Assembly (NCBI GenBank): GCA_041393535.1 | Contig: JAWKJY010000016.1 | Location: 1 to 64,000, forward strand | DNA: 64,000 nt | Reading direction: 5' to 3' | Source: JAWKJY01 sp041393535 | GTDB taxonomy: Bacteria > Actinomycetota > Thermoleophilia > Gaiellales > Gaiellaceae | Shown: positions 16,104 to 25,239 of the stretch, piece after piece | Layout: each line of letters starts with the position of its first letter | Numbering within the stretch: the first letter of the stretch is position 1 | Notes under the pieces: generated by a model | The model's input: only the letters and a program-made list of their open reading frames with translations | Told to the model about the DNA's origin: nothing | The model's database searches: none | Translations under genes and position numbers: made by a program

Positions 16104-17318
16104 GTGGACGAACGGGGCAGCGACAGGCGACGGGACGCCCGCACGATCCTCGCGCTCTTCGTCGGCGCCGTCGCCCTCCGGCCCCAGCTCGCCGGGATCG
16201 GGCCGCTCGTCGGGTCGATCCAGGACGACCTGGACATGTCCCATGCCGTGGCCGGGCTGCTGGCCACGCTGCCCGTGCTCTGCTTCGCGATCATGGCGCC
16301 GTTCGCCGGGGCGCTCTCCTCGCGCTTCGGCGCCCGGCGCACCGTCGCCGCCGGGCTCGTGCTGCTGGCGGTCGTCGGCGTCGCCCGCGCGGTCACGCCG
16401 TCCGTCCCGGCCCTGCTCGTCCTCACCGTCGGCGTCGGGCTCGCGATGGGGATGGCGCAGACGATGATGCCGATCGCGGTCAAGGAGCGCGCGGCGCATC
16501 GCCCCGCGCTCGCGACCGGCGTGTACGCCACCGGGCTCAACCTCGGCAGCACCGTGGGGGCGGCCATCGCCGTCCCGATCGCCCAGATCGTCTGGGGCTG
16601 GCGGCTCTCGATGCTCGTCTTCGCCGTCACCGCCGGCGTCGGCGCCCTCGCCTGGCTCGTCGGGCTCCGGGCGGAGGAACGGCCCGTGGAGCGCGTCCGT
16701 CTGCCGCTGCTGCCGCGCATGCCGCTCTCGAGCGGGACGATCTGGCTGCTCGTGCTCCTCTTCGGGCTCCTCGGGACCGTCTACCACGGGCTCGGCACGT
16801 GGCTCCCCGACGCGGCGGGCGAGCGCGGCTGGAGCGAGGACGAGGCGGGAGTGCTCACCGCCGTCTTCAACGCCGCCCTGCTCCCGGCCGGGCTCGTGGT
16901 CGGCTGGCTCGGCGACCGAACGGGCCAGCGCCGCTGGTTGCTCGTCGTCGGCGCCGCGATCATGCTGACCGGCACGGTGCTGCTCGCCGCCACGCCCGGC
17001 GGGCTGTGGCCGGGGACGGTCCTCGCCGGCTTCGGCGACGGCGCGCTGTTCGCGCTGTTCATGACCCTGCCGCTCGACATCGGGCGGACGCCCGCACAGG
17101 TCGGCTCGGTCGTCGCCCTCATGCTCGGCGCGGGGTACCTGCTCTCCGCCGTGAACCCGTTCCTGCTCGGCGCGATCCGCGACGCGACCGGCGGCTTCGA
17201 GGCGCCCTTCTGGACGGTCGTCGGCGCCGCGGCGATCATCCTCGCGCTGGTGCCGCTGCTCGGCCGGGAGCGCCTGCGCAGGGCGCGCCCGGCCGGCCGG
17301 GCGGAGACCGGCGGCTAG
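16104..17318 (+). CDS. MFS transporter, CynX/NimT family
   Basis: The 404-residue inner-membrane protein has about 12 hydrophobic segments. Its first segment contains ALRPQLAGIGPLVGSIQDDL, a hallmark of the CynX/NimT group that exports or imports small anions and nitroimidazole-like compounds. A motif-A-like loop is seen in VGWLGDRTGQRR between helices of the second half. GTG 16104 is preferred; GTG 16086 in frame is an alternative. The stop TAG shares its bases with the stop of the convergent DHA2 transporter (CTAG). Confidence 0.8.
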   Translation: MDERGSDRRRDARTILALFVGAVALRPQLAGIGPLVGSIQDDLDMSHAVAGLLATLPVLCFAIMAPFAGALSSRFGARRTVAAGLVLLAVVGVARAVTPSVPALLVLTVGVGLAMGMAQTMMPIAVKERAAHRPALATGVYATGLNLGSTVGAAIAVPIAQIVWGWRLSMLVFAVTAGVGALAWLVGLRAEERPVERVRLPLLPRMPLSSGTIWLLVLLFGLLGTVYHGLGTWLPDAAGERGWSEDEAGVLTAVFNAALLPAGLVVGWLGDRTGQRRWLLVVGAAIMLTGTVLLAATPGGLWPGTVLAGFGDGALFALFMTLPLDIGRTPAQVGSVVALMLGAGYLLSAVNPFLLGAIRDATGGFEAPFWTVVGAAAIILALVPLLGRERLRRARPAGRAETGG

Positions 17319-18769
17319 CCGACGTGCACGCCGACGGGCTTGCCGGCGAGCGACTCGCGCTTCAGCATCAGGCCGGCGATCACGAGCGAGCCGACGATGA
17401 ACGCGAAGGCGACCCAGAAGGCGATGCTGGTGCCGGAGACGAGCGCGCTGCCGAACTGGGCGGGCGTCGGCTCGGCGATGCCGTCGAGCTGGTTGTTCAG
17501 GCGCGTCGTCGACACGGTCACGAGGATCGCCAGCCCGAGCGCGCCGCCGACGTTCTGCGACGTGTTGATCAGGCCCGACGCGAGGCCCGCCTCGTGCGAC
17601 TCGACGCCCGAGAGCGCCGCGATCGAGATCGGGATGAACGCGAAGCCCATGCCGATGCCGACGAGCAGGAAGCCGATGAACAGGTCGCCGAAGTACGAGC
17701 CGCCGACGGAGACGAAGCTCAGGTAGACGAGGCCGCCGGCGATCAGGCCGAGGCCGAACATGAGCGCCGGCTTGACGCCGACCTTCGTCACGACGCCCTG
17801 GGCGATGCCGGCGCTGACGATCACCGAGAGGGCGATCGCGAGGTAGCCGACGCCGGTCTTCAGCGCGCTGAACCCGAGCACCTGGCCCATGTAGAGGGAC
17901 AGGAGGTAGAAGGTGCCGAAGACCGCGGTGCCGAGGCCGAGGCCGACGACGTTCGCGCCGGAGATCTGCCTGCGGCGGAAGATCGAGAGCGGCATCAGCG
18001 GCGACTTCGAGCGCGTCTCGATCAGCAGGAACAGCGCGATCAGGACGGCGGCGCCGACGAGCGTGCCGATCACCTGGCCGGAGCCCCAGCCGGCCTCGGA
18101 GGACTGCGTCAGGCCGTAGACCAGCAGCATCAGGCCGGCGGTGACGGTGACGGCGCCGCCCGCGTCGAACGTCCGCGCCATGCCGTCGGCGCGGCTCTCG
18201 TTGACGACCCGCGGCACGACGAGCAGGGCCGCGATGCCGATCGGCACGTTGACGATGAAGATCCACTCCCAGCCGACGTACGTGGTCAGCACGCCGCCCA
18301 GCAGCACGCCGATCGCGGCGCCCGAGCCCGCGATCGCGCCCAGGATGCCGAGCGCCTTGTTCCGCTCGGCGCCCTCGGCGAACGTGACCGAGACGATCGA
18401 GAAGACGGACGGCGAGAGGACGGCTCCGGCAGCGCCCTGGAGCAGGCGGGCCACGATCAGCATCGTGTCGCTCTGGGACAGGCCGGCGAGCAGCGAGAAG
18501 GCCGCGAAGAGCGCAAGTCCGACCATGAACACCCGCCGGCGGCCCAGGATGTCGCCGAGTCGGCCGCCGAGCAGGAGGAGGCCGCCGAACGTCAGGGCGT
18601 AGCCGCTGACGACCCACTGGAGGTTCTCCGGCGAGAAATCGAGCTTCTCCTGGATCGTCGGCAGGGCGACGTTGACGATGGCCGTGTCCAGGACGACCAT
18701 CAGGTAGGCGACGCTCAGGATCGCGAGCGCCTGCCAGCGCCTCGGGTCGGGTGCGGGTGCGTCGGTCAT
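17315..18769 (-). CDS. MFS drug:H+ antiporter, DHA2 (EmrB/QacA) family
   Basis: The 484-residue protein has 14 predicted membrane helices. DHA2 signatures are present: LDTAIVNVALPTIQEKL in helix 1 (motif D1), motif A GGRLGDILGRRRVF in loop 2-3 and a motif-C-like glycine-rich helix 5 (AIAGSGAAIGVLLGGVL). It would expel hydrophobic or cationic compounds using the proton gradient. A Shine-Dalgarno GAGGAG precedes ATG 18769, unlike the leaderless neighbours. No TetR-type regulator is adjacent. Confidence 0.88.
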   Translation of the reverse strand: MTDAPAPDPRRWQALAILSVAYLMVVLDTAIVNVALPTIQEKLDFSPENLQWVVSGYALTFGGLLLLGGRLGDILGRRRVFMVGLALFAAFSLLAGLSQSDTMLIVARLLQGAAGAVLSPSVFSIVSVTFAEGAERNKALGILGAIAGSGAAIGVLLGGVLTTYVGWEWIFIVNVPIGIAALLVVPRVVNESRADGMARTFDAGGAVTVTAGLMLLVYGLTQSSEAGWGSGQVIGTLVGAAVLIALFLLIETRSKSPLMPLSIFRRRQISGANVVGLGLGTAVFGTFYLLSLYMGQVLGFSALKTGVGYLAIALSVIVSAGIAQGVVTKVGVKPALMFGLGLIAGGLVYLSFVSVGGSYFGDLFIGFLLVGIGMGFAFIPISIAALSGVESHEAGLASGLINTSQNVGGALGLAILVTVSTTRLNNQLDGIAEPTPAQFGSALVSGTSIAFWVAFAFIVGSLVIAGLMLKRESLAGKPVGVHVG

Positions 18770-18874
18770 CGGGCTCCTCGTGCGGCGTCGGCGGGTCGGG
18801 CCTTTGGGCCGGAGCCGATGCTACCTACGGGTCTCCCGGGCGGGACGGGAGGCGGCACCACACCCGGGGTGTGG

Positions 18875-19524
18875 TCAGCTCGACCTTCGCGTGCGGCGCG
18901 GCGGCGGGGGCTCGTCGTCCCCGAAGATCTCGTCGACGCCGTCGACGGGGGTCGCGCGGGGAAGGCGGCTGGTCACGTCCTGGGCCACGTCGCGCAGGCT
19001 CTCGACCATTCGCGCGGCCCGCTCCTCGGTGCGCAGCGCCTCGTCCTGCGCGGCGGCGAGGACGGCGGCCGCCTCGGTCTCCGCCTGGCGCTTCGCCGCC
19101 TCGGCCTCGCTGCGCAGGAGCGTCGCGTGCCGCTCGCCACCCTCGCGGAGCTCCTGGGCGACGAGCTCGGCCTCCCGGCGGCGCTCCTGGGCGTACGCCT
19201 CGGCGGCGGCGCGGATCTCGCTCGCCGCCGCCTCGGCCTCGGCGCGGCGGGCCTGGACGTCGCCCTCCGCGCCGCGCACCCGGGCGGCCGCCTCGAGGTC
19301 GGCCGCCTCGATCGTGGCCGCGGCCTCGGCGTGCGCCGCGGCGAGGGCCTCCTCCGCCGCCGCGCGCGAGGCGGCGGCGTCGTGCTCGGCGGCGGCGCGG
19401 ATCTCGGTGCGCGCGTCTCGGCGTCGGCGACCAGCTGCGCTGCGGTCACCTCGGCGGCGGCGATCAGCGCCTCCACCCGGGAGGCGAGGTCGGCCGAGCG
19501 GGCCGGGCTGCGGGCCTCGTCCAT
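18875..19524 (-). CDS. Long Ala/Glu-rich coiled-coil protein, one-base frameshift
   Basis: After a short start (MDEARSPARSADLASRVEAL) the product is almost pure coiled coil with repeating EA/RA heptads for about 170 residues. It ends in a proline-arginine tail. The frame breaks near 19408, where one missing G in GAGGAC restores continuity. DivIVA, TolA-like and ATP-synthase-b-like proteins have this look, but no diagnostic motif is visible. It has no membrane helix. Composition alone makes antisense shadow frames long here; this strand is chosen because the coiled coil is coherent and a TACGAT box ends 8 nt before ATG 19524. Confidence 0.55.
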
Positions 19525-19532
19525 CGGAGCCG

Positions 19533-19538
19533 ATCGTA
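19533..19538 (-). promoter_or_regulatory. -10 box, coiled-coil gene
   Basis: TACGAT on the minus strand ends 8 nt before ATG 19524. Confidence 0.35.
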
Positions 19539-19600
19539 CCCCTGCCTTCGTGCGTGCGCTCGCGCCCGGGGGTGACCCGTGCTCCGTCCGGCCGCGGCGC

Positions 19601-19606
19601 TAGCGT
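19601..19606 (+). promoter_or_regulatory. -10 box of leaderless promoter, aquaporin
   Basis: TAGCGT ends 6 nt before ATG 19613. Confidence 0.45.
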
Positions 19607-19612
19607 CAGCGC

Positions 19613-20314
19613 ATGAACCCGGACCTGAACCGTCGTGCGGTCGCCGAGTTCCTCGGCTCCTTCGCGCTCACCTTCGTCGGCGCGGGCGCCGTGGTCACGA
19701 TGGTGGCCACGGGGAGCACGAGCCTGCTGATCCCGGCGTTCGCGTTCGGGCTCACGCTCGCGATCGCGGTCTCCGCGCTCGGCCACATCTCGGGCGCGCA
19801 CTTCAACCCGGCGATCACCCTCGGCTTCCTCGCCACCCGCCGGATCACCCCGGAGATGGCCATCGTCTACTGGATCGCGCAGTTCGCCGGCGGCATCGCC
19901 GCCGCGGTCGTCCTGCGGGTCGCCTACGACGACCGCGTCGCCGACGCGGCGAACCTCGGCGCTCCGGGCCTCTTCGCGGGCACGAACGTCGGCGAGGGCT
20001 TCCTGCTCGAGGCCGTCCTGACCTTCCTGCTCGCGCTCGTCGTCTTCGCGACCGCGGTCGACCCGCGCGGCGCCTTCAAGTACGTCGGCGGCTTCGCGAT
20101 CGGCCTCACCGTCGCGATCGGGATCCTCGTCGCCGGCCCGCTCACGGGCGGGGCGTTCAACCCGCAGCGCGCGCTTGGGCCCGAGCTGCTCTCGTGGACG
20201 TGGTCGGACGCGTGGATCTACTTCACGGCCCCGCCGCTCGGCGCGGTCGCGGCGGCCGTACTGTACGACCGTGTGTTCCTCCGGCCGCACGAGGAGGAGA
20301 CCGGCCGGGCCTGA
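19613..20314 (+). CDS. Aquaporin / MIP-family channel with NPQ second motif
   Basis: The 233-residue membrane protein has six transmembrane helices and the two half-helix loops of the MIP fold. Loop B is canonical (SGAHFNPAITLG). Loop E reads GGAFNPQRALGP: the third residue of the second NPA box is Gln instead of Ala, while the selectivity-filter Arg that follows is kept. Length and the lack of an extended loop C insertion suit a water channel better than a glycerol facilitator. ATG 19613 follows a leaderless -10 box. Confidence 0.85.
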   Translation: MNPDLNRRAVAEFLGSFALTFVGAGAVVTMVATGSTSLLIPAFAFGLTLAIAVSALGHISGAHFNPAITLGFLATRRITPEMAIVYWIAQFAGGIAAAVVLRVAYDDRVADAANLGAPGLFAGTNVGEGFLLEAVLTFLLALVVFATAVDPRGAFKYVGGFAIGLTVAIGILVAGPLTGGAFNPQRALGPELLSWTWSDAWIYFTAPPLGAVAAAVLYDRVFLRPHEEETGRA

Positions 20315-20407
20315 CCCGGCACTGCGATCTGGTTCGGCGAGGCCGGCGCACGCCGGCCTCGCCGTCTCCGGCCCGTGCCCGGTGGCGGCCAGGGGCGGCC
20401 GCGACGG

Positions 20408-21610
20408 CTACGTCGTCTCGTTGCGCAGCAGGTCCACGTAGGCCTGCCGTGCGCGCGTGACGCGCCAGCCGCCGGCCTCGACGAGCACCTCGGCGCAGAG
20501 GCGGTGCGCGTTGTACGTCGACGACATCACGCGCCCGTACGCCCCGGCGTAGCCGACCGCGAGCAGGTCGTCCTGGGCGACCTCGGGCAGGTGGCGGCCG
20601 AGCGCGAGGAAGTCGCCGGACTCGCAGATCGGGCCGACGACGTCGACGAGGCGCGTCGGGCGACCGTCGGCGGCGAGGACCTCGATCGGGTGGTGCGCCT
20701 GGTAGAGGGCGGGACGGAGCAGGTCGTTCATCCCCGCGTCGCAGATCGCGATCGTGCGGCCGGCCGACTCCTTCACGTAGACGACGCGCGTGAGCAGCGT
20801 CCCGATCGGCGCCACGAGCCAGCGGCCGGGCTCGAGCACGAGCGTCGCGCCGAGCGCGCGGGCGACGCCGGCGACGCCGGCGGCGTACGCCTCGACGTCG
20901 AGCTCGGGCCCGCCGACGTAGGGGACGCCGAGCCCGCCGCCGCAGTCGAGGTCGCGCAGCGCGATCCCGTCCGCCGCGAGCGCGCGCCAGAGGTCGGCGA
21001 CCTTCGCCGCCGCGGCGAGCACGGGGGAGGGGTCGAGGAGCTGCGAGCCGACGTGGAAGGAGAGCCCGACCGGCTCGAGCGCCGGGTCGGCGGCGGCGCG
21101 GCGGACGGCGTCGGCCGCCTCGGCGAGCGGGACGCCGAACTTCGTCGCCGCCGAGCCCGTCGCGATGTAGGCGTGGGTGTCCGCCTCGACGTCGGGGTTG
21201 ACGCGGATCGAGACGGGCGCGACGACGCCGAGGGCGCGCGCCGCGGCGGCGATCGCGTCCAGCTCGGCCGCCGACTCGACGTTGAGCGAGCGGACGCCGG
21301 CGGCGAGCGCCGCGCGGATCTCCTCCGTCGTCTTGCCGACGCCCGAGTAGACGATCCGCCCCGCGGGGATGCCCGCGTGCGTGGCCTTGAACAGCTCGCC
21401 GCCGGAGACGATGTCGGCGCCGAGCCCGGCCGAGGCGACGATCGACAGGACGGCCAGCGCGTCGTTCGCCTTCAGCGCGTAGCAGGTGACGTGCGGCGCG
21501 TCGGCGAGCGCGGCCTCGAGGCGCGCGATCCGCGCCCGGAGCAGGTCGGCGTCGTAGACGTAGACCGGCGTGCCGACCACGTCGGCGATCTCCTCGAACG
21601 GGGCGCTCAC
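20408..21610 (-). CDS. lysA: Diaminopimelate decarboxylase
   Basis: The 400-residue PLP enzyme converts meso-diaminopimelate to lysine, the last step of the DAP pathway. The PLP lysine lies in VTCYALKAND, the fold-type III barrel shows GLSFHVGSQL and CGGGLGVPY, and the active-site Cys of the partner subunit is in VGPICESGDFLA. YAGAYGRVMSSTYN near the C-terminus is the usual substrate-tyrosine segment. It is not in an operon with argS or thrA-type genes as in some actinobacteria. GTG 21610 follows a TACCGT box by 7 nt. Confidence 0.92.
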   Translation of the reverse strand: MSAPFEEIADVVGTPVYVYDADLLRARIARLEAALADAPHVTCYALKANDALAVLSIVASAGLGADIVSGGELFKATHAGIPAGRIVYSGVGKTTEEIRAALAAGVRSLNVESAAELDAIAAAARALGVVAPVSIRVNPDVEADTHAYIATGSAATKFGVPLAEAADAVRRAAADPALEPVGLSFHVGSQLLDPSPVLAAAAKVADLWRALAADGIALRDLDCGGGLGVPYVGGPELDVEAYAAGVAGVARALGATLVLEPGRWLVAPIGTLLTRVVYVKESAGRTIAICDAGMNDLLRPALYQAHHPIEVLAADGRPTRLVDVVGPICESGDFLALGRHLPEVAQDDLLAVGYAGAYGRVMSSTYNAHRLCAEVLVEAGGWRVTRARQAYVDLLRNETT

Positions 21611-21617
21611 GGCCCGA

Positions 21618-21623
21618 ACGGTA
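21618..21623 (-). promoter_or_regulatory. -10 box of leaderless promoter, lysA
   Basis: TACCGT on the minus strand ends 7 nt before GTG 21610. Confidence 0.45.
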
Positions 21624-21643
21624 GCGGCCGCGGGCCGGTCGGC

Positions 21644-23062
21644 TCAGCCGACCCGGAACGTGCGCGTGACCGGGCCGACGTTGCCGGCGCGGTCGATCGC
21701 GCGCACCGACCACGTCCCGCGCGCCTTCGCCGCGGGGATCGCGATCGACGTGCGGGTGACGACCGCGAAGCGCCTCCCGTTGCGCTCGACGCGGTAGCCC
21801 TTCAGCGGCCCGCCGGTGTCCTTCACCGGCTTCCAGCGCAGCGTCAGCCCGCGCGGGCCCGTCGTGGCGCGGAGGTCGACCGGGGGCGGCGGGACCGTGT
21901 CGCGCACGAGCTTCCCGGCATCGTCGACGATCCCGAGCCCCGTCCGGAAGCGCACCTCGACGCGCGGGCCGAGCAGCCCCCCCGGGTCGACGGCGCGCAC
22001 GGCGTAGCGGTGCGTCTCGCCCGCGACGGCCGCGAGCGAGACCTTCCGCTCGCCGGGCCCGAGGGCGTCGAAGAGCTCGCCGTCGAGGTAGAGCCGGTAC
22101 GTGACGCCGCTTGCGTCCCTCGCCCTCGGCCAGCTGACGGTCGCGAACAGCCCGTTCGACGCCCGTGCGCTCGTCACGGTGAGCCGGGCCGGGCCGGTCG
22201 GCGGCGCCGTGTCGGGCGAGTCGAGCCGGATCAGCCAGCCGGAGTCCTGCGCGTCCCACCAGCCCCCCGCGTGCCCGTAGTAGTCGTCGCGGCCCGCGTC
22301 GAGGGCCTTCCCGGTGATCAGGTCGCCGCCGTTCGCGGTCGGGTACATCACGTCCGTCGGCGTGTCGCACGGGTGCCCCGCGTCGCCCGGGCAGGGGTGC
22401 GGCGGCCCGACGCCGCTCGCGTCCGCCCGCGACAGGACGTCGAGGCCGTGGATCAGCTCGTGCGCGGCGGTGATCGTCGCGGAGGCGCCGGCGGTGCCGA
22501 GCTGGGCGCTGCAGACGCCGAGGAAGACGACCGAGTACCCGTCGCGCCCGCCCCGGTCGGGCAGCCCGGCGTTCGCCTCGCCGCAGCGGAGCGGGTCGCT
22601 CGTCGGGCCGTCGTAATAGACGAGGTACTTCTTGTCCGGGTCGGCGAGGCCGGCGTCGGCGAGGTCGCTCGCGAGGCCGGTCAGCGTGCCCTCGATCGGC
22701 GCGTAGACGGACGCGGCGCGCGGGAGCTGGACGTGCGAGACGTCGAGCCGGCCGAACGCGTCCGCGCAGCCGGGGACGTCGGCGAGGTCGAAGCGGGGCG
22801 TGCGGGTCGGGTCCTGCCCGCGCCACCACTGGTCGATCGCGGACAGGTCGGTCGCGATCCCGGAGACGAGCTGGCCGAAGCGGTCGAGCCCGTCCGCCGG
22901 GTAGGCGTAGACGACGTGCCACTGGAGCCCGGCGACGGCGTCGGGCCGGTCGGCGGCGGTCGCGTCGGTGCCGCACCAGGTCACCGTCGGCCCCGCGCCC
23001 GCGGCGCCGCCCGCCCATGCGAGCACCGCCACGACCGCAAAGAGGAAGACCAACCGCCGCAC
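21644..23062 (-). CDS. Secreted HExxH metalloprotease-like protein with Fn3-like C-terminus (paralogue 1)
   Basis: The 472-residue precursor has a signal peptide (RRLVFLFAVVAVLAWAGG). The N-terminal domain contains AAHELIHGLD, a zinc HExxH motif at residues 201-205, and about 33 residues later PTDVMYP, which resembles the metzincin Met-turn. A conserved block DAGRDDYYGHAGGWWDAQDS follows. The C-terminal half has two fibronectin-III-like repeats with phrases YRLYLDG, RYAVRAVDPGG, YRVERNG and WSVRAIDRAGNVG. A paralogue lies 760 nt upstream on the same strand. No family is recognised; extracellular peptidase activity is inferred from the motif. Confidence 0.75.
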   Translation of the reverse strand: MRRLVFLFAVVAVLAWAGGAAGAGPTVTWCGTDATAADRPDAVAGLQWHVVYAYPADGLDRFGQLVSGIATDLSAIDQWWRGQDPTRTPRFDLADVPGCADAFGRLDVSHVQLPRAASVYAPIEGTLTGLASDLADAGLADPDKKYLVYYDGPTSDPLRCGEANAGLPDRGGRDGYSVVFLGVCSAQLGTAGASATITAAHELIHGLDVLSRADASGVGPPHPCPGDAGHPCDTPTDVMYPTANGGDLITGKALDAGRDDYYGHAGGWWDAQDSGWLIRLDSPDTAPPTGPARLTVTSARASNGLFATVSWPRARDASGVTYRLYLDGELFDALGPGERKVSLAAVAGETHRYAVRAVDPGGLLGPRVEVRFRTGLGIVDDAGKLVRDTVPPPPVDLRATTGPRGLTLRWKPVKDTGGPLKGYRVERNGRRFAVVTRTSIAIPAAKARGTWSVRAIDRAGNVGPVTRTFRVG

Positions 23063-23068
23063 TGCCCG

Positions 23069-23074
23069 ACCCTA
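23069..23074 (-). promoter_or_regulatory. -10 box of leaderless promoter, HExxH paralogue 1
   Basis: TAGGGT on the minus strand ends 6 nt before GTG 23062. Confidence 0.45.
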
Positions 23075-23173
23075 CTGTCGAGCGGTCGCCCGGACAAGCG
23101 CGGAACCAGGCTGGCTGCCTCCCCGGTTCGGGGGATCCGCCCGCGAGGTGCACGGGCGCTACGCTCCGCGGTC

Positions 23174-23641
23174 GTGTCGTCCCGCGCGCTGATCGAGCTG
23201 GGCGACGTCGTGGTCGACGACCGCCCGTGCCGGGCGTGGCACGCGAGCCGGCGGCGCCTGCGCTGGCTCGGCGTCCGCGTCCACGTGGTCGTGGTCGCGA
23301 CCGGGGAGCCGCTGAACCCCGCTGCCGCGCCCCTCTTCGCGGCCGCCTGCCTGGCCCACGCCCGCCGGGCGCGACCGGGCTGGCTCGCGCGCGTCCACGC
23401 GTCGCTCGCCGTCGTCGCGGCCTTCCCGGTCACCGCGGTGGACGAGCGGCTCCGCCAGGTGCTCGCCCGCCCGACCCAGGAGGCGGTCGGCACGTGGCTG
23501 ATCCCGGTCGCGATCACCCCCGACGGCGCGCACCACACCCCGCCCCGCCTGGCCCAGAACGGCTGGCTGGTCGAGCCGTACGTGCGAGGCGTCGTGGACG
23601 CCTGGGCGAGAGAGCACGCCCGGCCCACCGCGTCGCCCTGA
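23174..23641 (+). CDS. Conserved-looking protein, unknown function
   Basis: The 155-residue product starts at GTG 23174, with a TACGCT box ending 8 nt before it. It opens with two beta strands (ALIELGDVVVDD, LGVRVHVVVVATGE) and continues with helices rich in Ala and Arg (FAAACLAHARRARPGW). It ends with PPRLAQNGWLVEPYVRGVVDAW. There is no signal peptide. It lies alone between the two HExxH paralogues on the opposite strand. No domain is recognised; codon-position GC bias supports coding. Confidence 0.5.
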   Translation: MSSRALIELGDVVVDDRPCRAWHASRRRLRWLGVRVHVVVVATGEPLNPAAAPLFAAACLAHARRARPGWLARVHASLAVVAAFPVTAVDERLRQVLARPTQEAVGTWLIPVAITPDGAHHTPPRLAQNGWLVEPYVRGVVDAWAREHARPTASP

Positions 23642-23775
23642 CCCAGCGGCCGCTCGACGGGCAGGAGGGCAGCTTTGCTGTCCTCCGACGACTGTGCTCC
23701 CTCGGAGTGACCGCCGACGCGCTACGCCAGGTGGGAGCCCGAGCGCGAGGGGCCGTGGCGCGATGAGGGGGCCCT

Positions 23776-23820
23776 GGGGGGCAGAAGCGTGAGCTTCTCC
23801 CCCCAGACGCTTCTCCCCCC
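23776..23820 (-). terminator. Hairpin with two competing right arms
   Basis: GGGGGG-C-AGAAGC (23776-23788) pairs with GCTTCTCCCCCC (23793-23804) around a GTGA loop. It can also pair, as AGAAGCGT, with ACGCTTCT (23807-23814). The element lies just past the stop of HExxH paralogue 2 and could act for both convergent genes. Confidence 0.5.
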
Positions 23821-23823
23821 CGG

Positions 23824-25226
23824 TTACACCGTGATCTGCAGCAGCGGCCGCCCGACGTTCCCGGCCTGGTCGATGGCGACGACGGTCCAGACGCCGGCGA
23901 TGTCGGGCTTGGGGATGCTGATGCGCAGGCGCGTCGTGTCGGCGTGGCGCTCGCCGTCGCGCAGGACGCGGTAGGCGCGGATCGGGCTCGCGGTGTCGGT
24001 GGCCCGACCCCAGCGGAGCACGAGGGCGCTCGCGTTGATGACGCCGCGGAGCTTCGGCACCCCGCCGGGCGGGACGGTGTCGACGGTGACGGCGCCGTCC
24101 TCGTCGACGATCCCGAAGCCGACCTTGAAGCGGACGGCGAGCGGCTGGCTGAGGAAGCCCGCGCGGTCGGACGCCCTGACCGCGTACTCGACGATCGTGC
24201 CCTCGTCGAAGGGCCCGTCGTTCAGCGTCGGCTTCGGCGTCTCCGCGCGGAGGGCGCCGTCCCGGTAGACGCGGTAGACGATGCGCGTCTGGTCCTTCGC
24301 CCGCCGCCAGCGGAGGATCGCGACGCCGCGGTCGCTCGTCGCCGAGAGCGCGCCGGGCAGCCGCGGCGGGGTGCGATCCTTCCCGGTCAGCCGGAGCAGG
24401 AACAGCGAGTCGCGCGCGTCCCACCAGGCGCCCTGGTGGCCGTAGTAGTCGTCGTGGCCGGCGTCGAGCAGCATCTGGTCGAGCGTGTCGAGCGAGGAGC
24501 GGCGCGGGTAGAGCAGGTCCTTCGGGTCGTCGCACGGGTGGGCCTCGTCGTCGGCGCAGGCGTTCGGCGGGCCGGGGTCGGGGTGCGGGAAGACGAGCGC
24601 GTTCAGCCCGTGCAGGAGCTCGTGGGCCGCGGTGATCGCGGCGCTGCGCTCGCCCGTGCCGACGGTCGCGCCGCAGGCGCCGAGGTAGACGGCAGCGACG
24701 GCGTTCGGGCCGCCGCCGACGAGGCCGCGGTTGCCCTCGCCGCAGCGGGAGACGTTCGCGACGGGCCCGTCGTAGTAGACGAGGTACTTCTTGTCGGGGC
24801 TCGTGAAGCCCGCCGCGGACAGGTCGGCGATCAGCCGGGCGAGGGAGGTCTTCGCGGGCCGGTAGCGCGTGGCGGGCTTGGGCAGCTGGACGCGCGAGAC
24901 GTCGAGCCGCCCGAAGGTCGTCGTGCAGCCGGGGAAGTCGGCGAGGTCGAACCGCGGCGTCCGCCCGGGGTCCTGCCCGCGCCACCAGGCGTCGACGGCG
25001 GCGAGGTCGGTCGCGATCCCGGAGACCAGCTGGCCGAAGCGGTCGGCGCCGTCGGCCGGGAAGGCGTAGATCACGTGCCACTGGAAGCCGTTGACGCGGT
25101 CGATGCGGTCGGTCGCAGCCGCGTCCGAGCCGCACCAGGCGACCGGGGTCGCCGCCGCGCTCGCGCCGCCCGCGCCCGCCAGGGCGAGCAGGGCCGCCGC
25201 GAGGGGAGGATGCGCCGCAGCAGCAC
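23824..25226 (-). CDS. Secreted HExxH metalloprotease-like protein with Fn3-like C-terminus (paralogue 2), frameshift in signal peptide
   Basis: This paralogue of the 21.6-23.1 kb gene shares its layout. It has CGSDAAA after the signal peptide, HELLHGLN at about residues 201-205, HPCDDPKDLLYP in place of the Met-turn-like DVMYP, and LDAGHDDYYGHQGAWWD. Two Fn3-like repeats end it. The signal peptide (LLRRILP...AAALLALAGAG) is interrupted by one missing C in a run of Cs near 25207. GTG 25226 is chosen because TACCGT ends 7 nt before it. Of the two, this copy lacks the Met at the turn. It is probably the product of tandem duplication. Confidence 0.7.
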
Positions 25227-25233
25227 GGCTCTC

Positions 25234-25239
25234 ACGGTA
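25234..25239 (-). promoter_or_regulatory. -10 box of leaderless promoter, HExxH paralogue 2
   Basis: TACCGT on the minus strand ends 7 nt before GTG 25226. Confidence 0.4.

Noticed and set aside
16799..19603. 934-codon plus-strand frame across the DHA2 transporter
   Set aside because: It is a shadow of the minus-strand transporter and coiled-coil genes, whose motifs (14 helices, motif A, heptads) are unambiguous.
14721..23641. Very long open frames (600-1090 codons) overlapping fabF, the MFS genes, lysA and the HExxH genes on either strand
   Set aside because: They are arginine/alanine-rich shadows created by high third-position GC. Each overlaps a gene with clear family motifs in another frame, and none has a recognisable domain.
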